Source: Lonicera japonica
Taxonomy: Eukaryota > Streptophyta > Magnoliopsida > Dipsacales > Caprifoliaceae
Assembly: GCA_021464415.1 (NCBI GenBank)
Contig: CM038465.1
Span: forward strand, 78,774,919 to 78,838,918
Length of the DNA stretch: 64,000 bases
Direction of reading: 5' to 3'
Positions 46,918 to 59,761 of the stretch are shown piece after piece. The notes under the pieces were generated by a model, which was given only the letters and a program-made list of their open reading frames with translations, had not been told where the DNA came from and ran no database searches. The stretch's first letter is position 1; the number at the start of each line of letters is the position of its first letter. Made by a program: the position numbers and the translations under genes.

Positions 46918-49169
46918 AATATTTGCAGATATTATATACAATTTAAGCCTAAGGTTCCTATAATAAACGGAAAATTACTAATTTTAAGGATTTGGGACCA
47001 TTAGCTGTCTTAATAGTTTTGTATCTACAAGCTAACGATTTTCCGAAATTTATTACCATTATTATTTTATTCAAATATTACTTAATATTTGACACATTTA
47101 ATTTAAAATTATTTTAAAAGCTTACATGATTAAAATAATTTTTCAAAAATAAAGAGTTAGAGTTATGTTAAGAAACTTAATTTGAATTTTTTAATACATT
47201 TGACATTTTTAAACAGAAACATTTCATTATATTTACAATTTAAATTCATTTTCCATTACTCATTGAATTTTGATCGTAAGTGATTTTCAAGCTTTATGCA
47301 TTGCGTGATCTGAAGCAAACAACTTGTTTGCTATCCTTTATTCAACCTTCAGTCAACCAAAATTTGACATGCAGGTATAGTTTTTTCCTTTCCATTCTTT
47401 TTAGTTTTTTTTCCGCAAACTCGTTTTATTGTAAATAACTATAACTATTTGATTACAATGTATGTTTGAATGTAACAAACATATATCCATAATCATCATT
47501 ATTCATATAAATTTTTCACTGTCATGCATATGTTCTAACTATCGCTGTGTCATACTGTCATGCATATGTTCAAAAAGTTCATATAAAATTTTCACGAATT
47601 TTTCCTTTTTTACATAATTAAGTAAATCAAATAAACAAAGGAAAAATAGTATAATTTATTAATATATACATAATTTAGATATCATCTAAAACAAATAGTA
47701 TATTCTAATTAAAAACCACCATTTTTTTTAAAAAAATCACCATTAAATCTAAAAATAGTTGCAGCAAAAAATTATTAATAAATACATACGTGAATATATC
47801 TTTTTACGAAGAAATAATCATTTTAAAATAAACGAATAGCACCAAAAATTTATTGAATCATCCCTAAATCTGAAAATAATACAAAAAAACAATTATCAAT
47901 GATTACACAAATTATATATATATGTTTATGTGAAATAAACAGTCTTATCTAAATTAATGCCACTGGAAAAATTATGTAAATCAACAGTTAATTCTTTAAT
48001 AAATAATATGAACATAAAATTATTAATGAATAACTGTTCTTTAAATCCAAAATAAACAGTTTGTCATAAAACAAGAAAACATGAAAACGTTAACAATGGC
48101 TGTATTTTCTAAAAAATTGTGATCCAGTTATAAATATGTAAAAATACATGAATAAAAGTTTCAGATTGTCTAAAATGTATATATTAAGTATAAATACAAA
48201 AAAATATTCAGATATGTTAATAATACTATTTAAAAAACGTGAAACAATTAATAACAAATAAACAGTTATCAAAAAATATTTAATCCAAAATAGTATTATT
48301 AAAATATATTATGTATATATTAACATAATACAAATATTATAATTAATACAAAAGAAAAATTATTCATATGTTTTAGTACTAATTTTTGGAAAACGTAAAC
48401 GGAAATTAAAAACAATTAATACAGTACAACAAATTTATTACTAATATTTAGTTAACTAAATGTCAAAAACTTTCCAAATTTCAAAATCTGTAATTATAGG
48501 AATCATTAATTTCATCGAATAGGAGTAGTTTAGTCGAACCAAAATTTTACATAATCTGACCCATCAAATAATTAAGGTAAGAGGGACACAAAACTAAAAT
48601 AAATCTTTCGATGGACTAAATCTTACAAATTTAAAATAATAAGGATACAATTAATACTAATTTCCCCTCTATATAAAATGAGAGAAGTGAGTGAGAAGAA
48701 TTTATTGTATTAATTTTAACAAGACTCTTTAGCTGTCACGTGCATTTACATTTATTGCATTAATTTTAACAAGGTTTTATTATTTTCTTTCTTTTACATG
48801 AGTTTAGGCTAATTTAGTCCTCTCACCAAAATTACACACGTATCCTCATTTAATGCACTAAATTTCTAATGTTATTATTTAGTAACAGTCCTTTAATTTC
48901 TTTCCGTTGTTTTCATGGAACTTCTACAATTGAAAAGAATAGTTATAATTTTCTAACTTAGGGTCCATTTAATAAAAATAAAAAGTAATTAAAAAATAGA
49001 AAGAAAATATATAAATTTATAAATGCGCCTGTGCGTCGCACGGATTAGAAAACTAATTTCTTTATAAAACTCTAATTATAAGCGGGCAGGTTGAGTTTAA
49101 ATTTTCCAAAACAAAATTAACCTCGAGTTAAGTAGGGTTTAAACAATTTTATTTTTAGGTTCGACTTTA
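46280..49169. other. AT-rich intergenic DNA, no gene seen
   Basis: Contains TTTC repeats (46280-46312), a long (AT)n run (about 46880-46914) and generally A/T-rich sequence. No coding or RNA gene recognised. Confidence 0.45.
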
Positions 49170-49304
49170 TAAGACCATTTACAATGCATACTCTATTATG
49201 CTGAATTTACCTTTTCTCTCCTTGCATTCGGCTTGCTATAAGGTAATATTATAGGGCAAATTGTTATTGAAATGGTAAAATTATCATACAGATAACATTT
49301 CTTC

Positions 49305-49368
49305 CCCACGATGGAATGTCCATCGTGGGAAGTCACATCACGTCTGCCACGATGTTTAGAACATCGTG
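49305..49368. repeat. two subterminal perfect hairpins
   Basis: CCCACGATGGA pairs with TCCATCGTGGG around ATG (49305-49329), and CACGATGTT pairs with AACATCGTG around TAG (49348-49368). A similar palindrome array is found in the small MITE at 59331-59761. Confidence 0.85.
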
Positions 49369-49650
49369 TGGTGCATCCCTGAATGGCGCGACACAATGAA
49401 TGCCGTGGCCCAGTACACGACATTCACTCCATTGTGTGTACTATTTTAAATTTCAAAAAGTATATGTTATGTCTTAACGACTCTTTGTTACTTTTTCTAA
49501 TTATAAATAGCGCCCAATTATTTTGCAAAATTTCATCAGTTCATTTTACTTCATAAAAATTCTAAAAAAGTTTGTGTATTTGTTTTTCTCTCATTGATCT
49601 ATATTGTTATTGTATTTTTATACATATAGAAGCTTTATATTTTTTAAATT

Positions 49651-50557
49651 ATGTCTGAGCAAATATTAAAGTTTTTAAAGACGAAGCTTTGTATCGTGCT
49701 TATATTAGTGTAAGTGTCGATTTAATTAAAGGTACTAATCAAACCTCCTAAAGATTGTGAGAGGTTGCACTGTCAAATACCATGAGCAACCTGGAATTTT
49801 AGTTGGGAGAACTTTATGATCATCTTTTCAATCGCAATTTTCCGTAATTAGTATTGTTGTCCAACTTTATGTTGTGAAATTATCGTATGCAATAAATAAT
49901 GCTAGTAGCGGAACCAACGAAATGGATTGGGTACTTTTCTATTTTGTATTTTATAATAATTTATTTTCCTAATTTTTCTATTATTTATTCATGAATTTAT
50001 TTAACGTTTTATTTATTATTTTATTTTCAATTTATTCAAAACAGGTCAGGAAAGCTCAAAGAGCATACCATTTAGAAAAGACCAAAGCTTTTACTTTTGA
50101 TCATTGTTATCAAATTTTGAAGGACCACGAACGTTTTAGTTTGACAATAATATCTTCAAATAGTTAACACTCCCGTTACGGGTAATCTGAAGATACCATT
50201 GGTTCTTCGATCAACATAGGCAACGATTCTTCCCCGATTACCATTGAAGCTCCAGATTTAAATCGGCCAATTGAAAGAAATGCTGTGAAATTGGACAAAA
50301 AAAAAGAAAGGAAAAGCTAAATTATTAGTTTCTGAAATGGCGGAGTTAGAGGAAATAAGAGGCATTAATAAAATGTATGAAGAAAAGCGGTTTCACATGT
50401 CTCATATAGAGAATTTTAGAGAGAAAAACAAAGAAATTTTCGTGAAGAAGTAAGGCGAAACAAAGAAGTAGATATTGTTGAAGAAAATGCGTTAATGTCA
50501 ATAGATTTAATGCGTATGAGTGACCAACAACAAGAGTTGTACAACTACCGTCTTTAA
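49651..50557 (+). pseudogene. PIF/Harbinger ORF1 (Myb-like, NAM-associated type), decayed
   Basis: Fragments in shifting frames match the Myb/SANT-like accessory protein of Harbinger elements, which is needed with the transposase for mobility: DEALYRAYISVSVDLIKGTNQT near the start, then KAQRAYHLEKTKAFTFDHCYQILKDH, then ITIEAPDLNRPI, then EMAELEEIRGINKMYEEKRF and MSDQQQELYNYRL before a TAA at 50555. Several stops and frameshifts (for example the TAA in about the first 60 bases) rule out a working protein. It runs convergently toward the transposase. Confidence 0.7.
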
Positions 50558-50912
50558 GAGTGTCTGAACCGAAGACACCAACAACCATCACAGAACTATC
50601 TGGGCAATCAAAACTTCTAAGTCGTGTTATTTTAATGCTTTAATTTTAGTTTTTTCTCTATTTTATTTTAATGATTTCTGTTGTGAACTGTTATTTTAAT
50701 AAAATACGCTTTTTATTTCTTACGAATTAACAAAGTAAAATACATAATACATTATTTATAACAAGTAATTAAAAGCTTCATAAAGGTTTTACATTACGTA
50801 AAATTAAAACAAACCATCCGTCAACTTCGTCAGACGAAGAAAGGATATTTTTTGACTTTTCAATTTCATACAACTCAAACGCGTGGTCTTCCCAATCTCA
50901 ATGATAAAAATC

Positions 50913-51284
50913 CTAATTAAATATTAATCCTAGATTTATATGCTTTAGTTCAGCCTCGTATTCTGCACGCATTCTACATTCTTCAGCTCGTCGTTCTAGT
51001 TGTACAAAAATTGATGTCCACTCGGCTAATGAAGGTAAAAATCGATATTTAGGATCGAATTCGGGATTGTTCAACAAAGTTTAGAATAACTCTGTAGGAA
51101 CATACTTCCAAAAAAAATTCCAATCTCTTCCCTCTCTCCTATACAATTTTTGCTTTTTTTTAATCCAGCGAGACAGATGAATCTTTCAAAGATTTTTCGT
51201 TGCAAATACATGTGAACTTATTCTACCACTATCTTCATAAGTAGCTATAATTTCGCTCCATTTCTCATATATTTCCTCATCCAT
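50913..51284 (-). pseudogene. unknown 123-codon frame with two nonsense codons
   Basis: From ATG 51284 one frame runs to the stop at 50913 with only two internal stops. It reads MDEEIYEKWSEIIATYEDSGR at the start, RRAEECRMRAEYEAELKHINL near the end, and is charged with Trp-rich middle segments (RDWNFFWKYVP). The C-terminal part looks like a coiled coil. I do not recognise it. It may be a third Harbinger protein, part of the captured gene, or an ORF1-like fragment. Confidence 0.4.
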
Positions 51285-51807
51285 ACTGGTTGCTTTCTTT
51301 TTACATATAAGAGGGAGGATTGTGTGGATGTATGATGGGTTAATGTGAACATCATTTATAGATGAAAAAAATATAATAGGGGATAAGAAAATCTGAGATA
51401 TGGATAAGGAAAATCTAATTTATGTGGAACCATAATTTAAAAATATGATAAAAACGATAAAAAAATATGATAAAAATCTACAAATAAAATACACGTATCT
51501 CGAGATGACTTGACATTACACTTACTTCTTTAGTGATGTTACAACTCATACAACAATTAATTAATCACATGTATTTGAAAATTATGATTAATTTCACGTA
51601 ATCATATACAATATAATTATTTATTTATGATATTTTTTTGAATTTTCATGAATATAATAAATTAACATTATATATTAAGATAATTAAATATTACATTCAA
51701 AATTAAAAAAAACACAATACATTAAAATACAATTAACTAACATTTTAATAGATGAATGCCACAAAATAAGTTATAAAAAACATATTACAATTTCGAAACA
51801 TACTAAA

Positions 51808-53217
51808 CTACAATTCAAAATGCATTGCCCATATGTGTTTCACTAAATCTACACGCAAACAATTGTGCGTAGCATAATTAGTCATTTCATTACGACGATG
51901 CATGTAATCATTAAAGACCACCGTAGGATCTTGCTGTAACGATGAAAGGTCTTCAATTTGATAATACTCACAATCTCAATATATTCTTCTTTCATCATCA
52001 ATAATCATGTTGTGCAGTATTATACATGCTTGCATTACGCTTCTTAACGCCGCATCGGTTCATAATCTCCCAGGTTGCCATATGATAGCGAATCAGGCTT
52101 GTAAAATTTCGAAAACATGTTCTAAGTCCTTTCTAATACTCTCTTGTGCTGCTGAAAATATTTTTTCTTTATCTGAATTAGACATTTTCATACTTTTGAC
52201 AATAGTGGCGTATTTCGGGTATATACTGTCAGCCAAATAATATCTCATATTATACTAATTGTCGTTTATTTCATAGTTGACAGGTGGAGATCTACCATGT
52301 AATAGATCTTCAAAAACATTTGATTTTGTCAACACGTTAAGATCGTTATTCACACCTGACATACCGAAATACGAATTCGATATCCAAGTGTCGTATGAGG
52401 TAACAACTTATAATATTATTGTTGGAGTGTGCTTATGACCACGATACGACCCTTGCCGTGCAACTGGGCAATTCTTTCACGTTCAATGCATACAATCAAT
52501 ACTCCCAAGCATCTTAGGGAATCGACAAGCTGATTTTTCAGTTGAAAGAAGCTGCACATCTGCCGATGTAGGTGCTCTGAGGTAATCATTGCCAAATACA
52601 ATTATGATAGCATTACAAAATCACTTTAATAACGCTATTGAAGTTGACTCAACTATTGCAAGGTATTCTCCCCATATATTGGCGCATGCCCCATAACACA
52701 TATGTCGAAGAGCTGTAATAATTTTTTAGTGAGGGGTTAAACCAAGACGGCCTTAACCGTCGGGTTTTTAGACGAAATAGTTATCGTAGTTGGCCACAGC
52801 CTCTAGAATGTGGTTGAAGAATGTTCATCGCATTCGAAATCTGTGTCGAAAATCAATTTTGGGATAAATTGGATTTTCAGCAAAATACTCATTCAACAAC
52901 CTTGCATGAAGAGCCTATCTTTATCAATATTTATATCGCTTTATAGATACTTCGGTCGTCTCCAAAATATTAATCTTAGATATAGCCATTTGCCGCCTCC
53001 TTTTATTATATGCAATAGCTTCATCATTATAATCATCTTCATTTAAGTTTGTCATTTGTTGAGATAACAATATTATTTCTTCATCTATTGTATCTTGCCC
53101 ATAAAAACCTCTTAAAGTAGATACTTTATTTATGATATATTTTACAACACTCAGGCTATTTGGGAAGAGATTAAATAATTGTATTGAAAAATTGTATTTG
53201 AAAGATTTTGTATTCAT
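51808..53217 (-). pseudogene. PIF/Harbinger DDE transposase, decayed
   Basis: Minus-strand fragments in several frames follow the order of plant Harbinger nucleases (DDE_Tnp_4/plant transposon protein family): an N-terminal segment with FNLFPNSL and NKRRRQMAISKI (about 53217-52924), a middle LRAPTSADVQLL and KMLGSIDCMH around the first catalytic Asp (about 52600-52480), KNCPVARQGSYRGHKHTPTIIL, NNDLNVL around the second Asp, NMRYYLADSIYPKYATIVKS, AAQESIRKDLEHVFEILQA with the catalytic Glu region, and ACIILHNMIIDDER. Many stops interrupt the frame, so it is dead. Confidence 0.85.
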
Positions 53218-53442
53218 TTATAGAAGATAGTGTGTAAAATTGTAGGTAGTGTACACAAAAGGAATCAATCTAAAGATTTTGCTACCTACCAATATTTCTT
53301 TCTTTATCTCAACGCCAAAGATAAATAAGTAGAAGAAAAATGAAAATTTACTAAATAATGGATTGTATAAAAATCTTTCCGACAATAAGAGTACTAAGTG
53401 ATTGGACTTTGGACATACAATGTATGTGGAGCATATAATTAT

Positions 53443-54088
53443 CTAGAAATTAGGTAGAAGGTATTATTACACATTGATTTTTACCAAAAATCGAATGAAT
53501 AATATTTTTTTGAATGAATGGCCTATTTTTAATTGGTAATTAGTGTAAGAGGCCTATTTTGTTTTATATTATAAATGAAGGTATTTGAATAAATTTAAAT
53601 ATCATTTAATTAATAAAAACATGTTATATATTACCTAAATTACCCCTTCTTTATGAAATTTGCACAAAAAATATGGACTGCAAAGTTCATATTGCAGTAA
53701 AATATGAACTGTAAAGTTCATATTGCAATGAAATATGGCATGCAATATGAACTTTGCATTAGAAATATGGACTGCAAAGTTTACATTACAGTAAAATATG
53801 AACTTCAATATGACTGCAAAGCTCATATTGCAGTGAAATATAAACTGCAAAGCTCATATTGCAGTGAAATATAAACTGCAAAGTTCATGTTGCAATCCAT
53901 ATCTTAATGCATATTGGTATTTTTTAGTTTATTTTAAGGGTTCGGGATGTCATTTTACAATGAAAAAAAAAGACACGTGTCATATTATCAATAAAATAAA
54001 AAATAGGCCCTTTATTTACAAAAAAATTATCCATTGGCTTTAATGTAAAAATCTTTCTCTAATAAGACATTTTTATTTTAATTATCCT
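53443..54088 (+). mobile_element. Mutator-type MITE, copy C, nested in the Harbinger element
   Basis: Starts CTAGAAATTAGG, ends AATTATCCT, flanked by a perfect 9-bp TATAATTAT at 53434-53442 and 54089-54097. Carries the same both-orientation CTGCAAAGTTCATATTGCAG-type array (53670-53910) as copies A and B. More diverged at the right end. Confidence 0.85.
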
Positions 54089-54560
54089 TATAATTATATA
54101 TATATATACTTTTATTGTGACCCTACAATTTTATAACTCGAATAATTATTTTTTAAAAGACAAAATATATTTATATAGTTTGTATTTAACACAAACAGTG
54201 CACACAATTTACGATGTGTATTTTACATAATAAACAAATGCCCTGGACAATTATTCAATTACTTAAAACACTAACATTAAAAAGTAAACAATACAATGAC
54301 ATAATTAAATAACATAATAGAACTAATTATCATCAAGGCTAGGTCATTGTGAATATGATTGGGAGTTCTCACGCAACCGTTCAATCTCAGCGTTTTTTTT
54401 CATTATTTGACAATCTTTTCCTTCAGTTGTTGTACTATTTCAGCCTAATGCATGAATAATTGATATTTTAATTAGTTTGTATAATTTATTGCGTCGATGT
54501 AAAGATTTCACTATATATCACGCGACTGCGTCATAGCTGTTGGGGCCTCTCTATTGAACC

Positions 54561-54735
54561 GTTTATCTCGTGGCAAAGGCAATTGAATTGTTTTATAATT
54601 TAAAGTACAAATGGTATAACTTCAATCAGGTGCCCTCTCTATTGAAGGTTTATCTCGTGGCAAAGGCAATTGAATTGTTTTATAATTTGAAGTACAAATG
54701 GTATAACTTCAATCAGGTGCCAACGGTTATGACGA
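54561..54735 (+). repeat. 87-bp tandem duplication
   Basis: The block starting GTTTATCTCGTGGC at 54561 recurs at 54648 with few differences, an 87-base period. It lies on the 3' side of the plant-mobile-domain relic. Confidence 0.8.
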
Positions 54736-54749
54736 GGAAGAACCACCTT

Positions 54750-56480
54750 AACTATTATAAACCCCTCCTACCATCTCATGTGGCGTACATGGTATTTCAA
54801 CATCACGGCATATCTAACAACGTCAATATTAACCCCTCTATTAATTGATGGTAATGATGATCCGCCAGATACATATGTCCAATATTATTCATAAAGTTCT
54901 TTCGTCGCTTCAGATAGAAATATAGTACATGGTTCCCAACCATATTGGGCATAATGATTAAAACCATCTCGAATGATCTTACTCATTTTAATCGGAGGAT
55001 CGTTAGGAATCGCAATTCCCCTAATAATTTTTTGGTAGCACCATTCGCCCAAATACCAGTTTCCTCCAATTTAGGGATCAAGTAACAAATATCGGCATTG
55101 TGAAAGGTGTAACGAAATTTGTTGCATCGGGAATTTCAATGCAATATCGTTTGTGTATGGTTGTTAAATAATTGATTGGATTGAACGCATCTCCAATTGT
55201 TGGTCCGCAACATCAAGATTGAACATAATTGAATTTTTCACAATCTCTACATTTTGCAAACTCCATCGATGAATTCTAAACCAAATTTGAAGTGTTCCGG
55301 TGACAAACTACAGACATTGGGTCGCCATGTACTCGTAAAAAAAACTACAATTTATTAATAAGTGTTACAAGTACTTAAATAAAAATATAATTTTAATGTT
55401 AAAAAAACAGGGACCACAAGTCATATTTAAATTTATATGTACCTCAATTGGCTGCTAAAAGAAATTTAAACTTTTAATTGACCTTCGTGATGCAACTTCT
55501 AGACTTGAATACATTCTTGCCAAAATAGCTGATCCCCAGTCGTAACGGCTAACATTTTTAACATCGATGACATGATTTATCCAAAATATTAGCAATTACT
55601 ATTATTGTTTGAAAAAAATACGTACCCTAAAATGTAGAATATGAATAATCTAACTACACCATCTTCCCCAATAGCTTATATTATATCGTTACTTCCAAGA
55701 TATTCGGAGATAAAAGAATCCTTTATCGCTCCAAATTCTATTTCATCTAGAAAAAATGGAAAGTAAGTAGCTAATATCTCGTTTTCATCAAACAATGTCA
55801 AGTTCTTATGTACTTGAGGAAGCGGTAATTTTTTACCCCCAATGGAAATTCCTATTAAAAATAAAATTTACGATACATTAATAAAATATTAATTTATTAA
55901 TATATAAATGTAATATATTATATAACTATATACTAAATATATGTTATGTTTATATATACTTCGGTTGATGTGTGTACCTGTTAACATTGTGAAGTCAAGT
56001 GGTGTGAAATTTAACTCGCATGTAGGCAGGTGGAATGTATGGGTGGTGTCCCACCAACATCGACAACAGCTTCAACTACAGTACGATTGGAATTTTGCAT
56101 TTGTCATTTAAATAAAAAAACACAATCCTATATTATCAAGCAACATTTGTACATCTGGATCTCATGCTAGCCTTTTATATAGTCCACTTGTTGTGTACCA
56201 AGTTAACCTTATATAGAATAAACTATATTCAGTTGTTCTTTTTATTCTCAAAATATGTTTTCCATCATCAACAACCCTTTTATAATTAGTAAAGGGGAAA
56301 GACGAACTTACTGGCTAAGTAGGAGGAGCTTCCTCATTTTCGGGCTGACTACGACGTTTGGTAGATCTCTGTCGTGCAAAACTAGGCCTAGCAGAAGATG
56401 TACTAAACCCACCTTCATCGGGAGGATTCGAAATACTAGCTCTTCAGAAATATCTTTGGATTCTTTTCATTATGCTTAGA
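54750..56480 (-). pseudogene. plant mobile domain (MAIN-like) gene relic inside the Harbinger-type element
   Basis: On the minus strand, exon-like pieces keep the order of the plant mobile domain, a plant protein module seen both in MAIN-type host genes and in transposons. They are THTFHLPTCELNFTPLDFTMLTG, ending at a GT donor (exon low end 55978); after an AG acceptor, ISIGGKKLPLP through FFLDEIEFGAIKDSFISEYLG (55851 downward); then NVSRYDWGSAILARMYSSL and ASRRSIKSLNFF (about 55590-55460). A Ser/Arg-rich leader (SNPPDEGGFSTSSARPS) lies near 56400. Introns are retained, which suggests DNA-level capture rather than retro-copying. Several stops (for example after YLGSNDII) show it is dead. Downstream minus-strand sequence to about 54750 probably held the rest. 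Confidence 0.65.
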
Positions 56481-57198
56481 AGAAATAATATAATATATAT
56501 TAATAATAATTACGTGTTCTTATGTTCAAATAATAAAAATATACAACATCAATATATATTAACGTGTTAAATTATATTGAGATGAAATGAAATGTGATAT
56601 ATATTTTAATAACATCACATTAAGTGACAATATGATGATATATTACTGACAACATGAATATATATTAATGTGTTTAATTGTTATTAAATTACATTTCATA
56701 TAAACAATAATATTAAACAAATAAATTATTTAATAATTAATTAAAAAACAATAATATTGAACAAATAAATTATTTAATAATTAATAAAAAACAAAGAATA
56801 AGATAATTGTACCTTGATTATTTGCAAAATAACTTCTATAACTCAAAATTGCTAAATATTTGATGAAATTAAGTGTATATGTATGAAAAGTGAGAAGAAG
56901 AATAATAAAATGAAAAATTTGTGGGCAAAAGTTTAAATAGGGCAACAAGGTTCACCCGTTACAAAAGTTACCATTGGAGAAATTAGCCGTTGTGATTTAA
57001 CGGCATAAAAACAGCCCACGCGCGACATTTTGAATGTCGCAGGGTGTGATGACGTGGAAAGTGGCGCGACGTTCAGTGTGTTGTGTGATCTGATATGACA
57101 GGTTTTTTACCCTACGCGCTTCATATCTCCGCTGAAAAGTGTATGAAAATATGACAATTTTAGCCTACAATATAGCATGTAGATTGGAGATGGTCTAA

Positions 57199-58691
57199 GT
57201 GTGCAAAGTGAACACCTACAGAGGGCCAAATGTTATAATAAGGTTCAGCTTTATATATTCAATAAAATTTATAATAATATTTTAATATTAAAAGGCCCAA
57301 AATAAATATAAATGTCTTAAATGAGTAAGAAAAGGTTGCTTGCCTTTTTCCCCTCTCAATTTCTCCAATAGTCATGTTAGAGTATTTTTTTTAATAAAAT
57401 AATCTCTTTCCTTTTTTATTTTATTTTAAAGTAATTCATGCTTTTCTTCCACACACCGGTGTACATACATTTCTCTATAAAACTTCATACAACAGTAAAA
57501 AAAAAAGGCGCTCTAATCAATACAACTTGTCATATTCTATAATTGAGGAAATCATTTGCCTCACTCCTATTAATTGCATTATTAAACATTAATTACGGCG
57601 AAAGTTCTAAAGTTACGTTTAAGAGCATTTATTATATTTAGTTAAGGTATTACCTTTTTAGTTTTTTAATAAAATAACCTACATTTTTTTAAAAAGTTTA
57701 ATATAATAACTTACGTGCCAGTTTTTTTTGGGTATGTGTTTTTCACTATAAGTCATGATAGGTATTTATCTAAATTCACAAATATTTAGGCTTCAATCTA
57801 GTAATTTAATATTTTAATTATATTTATATGATGTTAAAAAAACCATTCGTTCAATTTGAAGAAAAAAAAATCATAACTAAAACTATTTATTTTGATTTTT
57901 CAAGTAATATAGAATATTTACTATAGTGTGTGTTTACATACCATAATAAGTTACGGCATACCATTATTTACTATAAATTAGTAAGAATATCAAATGTTTA
58001 TCATATTAATCATTATATTTATAGTTAATATAATAATATTTAACGAACTATTACTCATAAATACAAAAAAAATATGAAAATATAGAAGGTATTTACCATA
58101 GCCTAAGGTGAAATATATCCACCATCCCACTACTCTATTTCTTCTCTCTATCTATATATATATATTAAAAACATTCCATCAGTAAACCAAACCACGTTTA
58201 AATATAGGGGCTGATATTTGCACCCATTTTTTTGTCACAAACACCCCTTATATCTTACACCCCCTTACATTGAATTTGTTATCACAAACTTCCTACCCTA
58301 TTATCCTATCACTTAAAACATAATTAAGTTATTAATCTAAATAAAAAAAAACAAGTTAATCTCATATTCTTCCTCTCTATCAAACCCACCACTCGACCAC
58401 CATCTTTTCCCATATTCTCCTTTATTATCATCTATCAACCTTGCTCTCCTCTCTCCATCATTTCTCTCAGTTTCTCCACATCCACCCTTGGCAAAGGCAA
58501 ATTCTCGGCAAAAAAGTTAAAAAAGTGGTTTGCTTAAAATGGTATTTATTGTTGCTTTGACATATGGTGATTGAAATAGTAGTTGCTTTAATGATCTCCA
58601 GGTGCTTTAATTTGGTGCTTTGAGATAAACATTGGTCTATGGATGTTGATGAAAACAAAGGCTTGTTTAATTATCTCCGGATCTTACTCAA
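57199..58691. other. intergenic, no gene seen
   Basis: AT-rich DNA with scattered A/T runs. No supported gene. Confidence 0.4.
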
Positions 58692-59050
58692 CCAACTTAT
58701 GGTGTGTAACTAATGTTACACTCGGGCATAATCAGCCGAGTGACTTCAATGTTACTCTTTTAATATTGAACAATTGAGACCTGAAAAGTAACTAAGCCCA
58801 CTGCCCATTTTTTGAAATATAGCCGTCCAACTTATAGTGAGTGGTTAAAGTTACACTCGGCCATGATAAATTAAATAGCTTTAATGGTACTCACTCCACA
58901 TTAAGTAAATGAGACTTGGACATTAACTGAGTTTACTGTCCATTTTTAGAGATGTCCATTTCCAACTTATAGTGAGTGGATAAGGTAACACTTAGCCATA
59001 ATTAGCCAAGTGACTTCAATGTTACTCATTTTACATTAATCAATTGAGAC
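58692..59050 (+). repeat. 135-bp tandem repeat, about 2.7 copies
   Basis: Blocks beginning CCAACTTATRGTG start at 58692, 58827 and 58962, exactly 135 bases apart. They share GTTACACTCGG, TGACTTCAATG and ATTGAGAC, with moderate divergence. Confidence 0.85.
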
Positions 59051-59330
59051 GTATATATAAAATTTGGGAAAACAGAACATTCTACATAATAACGGATATT
59101 TTTATTTATGTGATACTATTGTTCGTGAGTATTATTATTTTGATTGTAATTCATGTCTGGGTAGTTGAGAGGGAAGGTTGAGGATTTATTTATTTAAGCA
59201 TTTTTTAAGTAGAGGGAGGGAAGATGATGAAGGTAGTGAAGGGGATTTTGTTGTGATTGGGTTAATTAAGTTAGTAAGAGGGTAAAGGAGAGGGTGTCAG
59301 AGAGAATCTAAAAATATTTAGAGTGTATTA

Positions 59331-59761
59331 GACCATCTCCACCCCATAGGTTAAAAAGCCAAAAAAAAAGAGCCAAAAATGGGTTTTTTATACCTCAGCG
59401 CGCAGTGTAATATGCCAAAAAAGCCAAAAAAGGTAAAATATAGTTATATTTACTAGCCGACAAACTTTTAGCTCACACGGTGAATCATTTGTTGGAGCAG
59501 AGAATGAGCTTTCTCACGAGGTGTCTCCCACGACACATCATGTGTCGTGTGAGAGAGAGATGTTTGGCATGATATATCATGTATCGGGAGACACATGTAT
59601 GACCCGATATATCATATATCGAGAGAGAGTTAAATGTATGGCCCGATATATCATATGTCGGGAGAACAATTTCTATACTTTTTTACTGCTATGCAACTAA
59701 TATTAATAGGTTAAATATACACTATTACCTTACCTATTTATTTTTACCGTATCAGATGGTC
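59331..59761. mobile_element. Tourist/Harbinger-type MITE (431 bp)
   Basis: Inverted ends GACCATCTCC and the complement of AGATGGTC, flanked by TTA at 59328-59330 and 59762-59764. The GACCATCTCC end matches the right end of the 8-kb element. Inside are four successive palindromes, including CACGACACAT-C-ATGTGTCGTG at 59529-59549 and CATGATATATCATG at 59568-59581. It lies about 260 bases upstream of the RRM gene start. Confidence 0.85.

Larger units (their letters stand above)
49173..57195. mobile_element. decayed PIF/Harbinger-type element (8.0 kb) with extra cargo
   Basis: The left end GACCATTTACAATG and the inverted right end GACCATCTCCAATC are imperfect terminal repeats, flanked by TAA at 49170-49172 and 57196-57198, the Harbinger-type 3-bp duplication. 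Inside, left to right: hairpins (49305-49368), a broken Myb-like ORF1 (plus), an unknown broken frame (minus), a broken DDE transposase (minus), a nested MITE (53443-54088), and a broken plant-mobile-domain gene (minus). The boundaries rest on a short duplication and short repeats, so two abutting elements remain possible. Confidence 0.6.
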
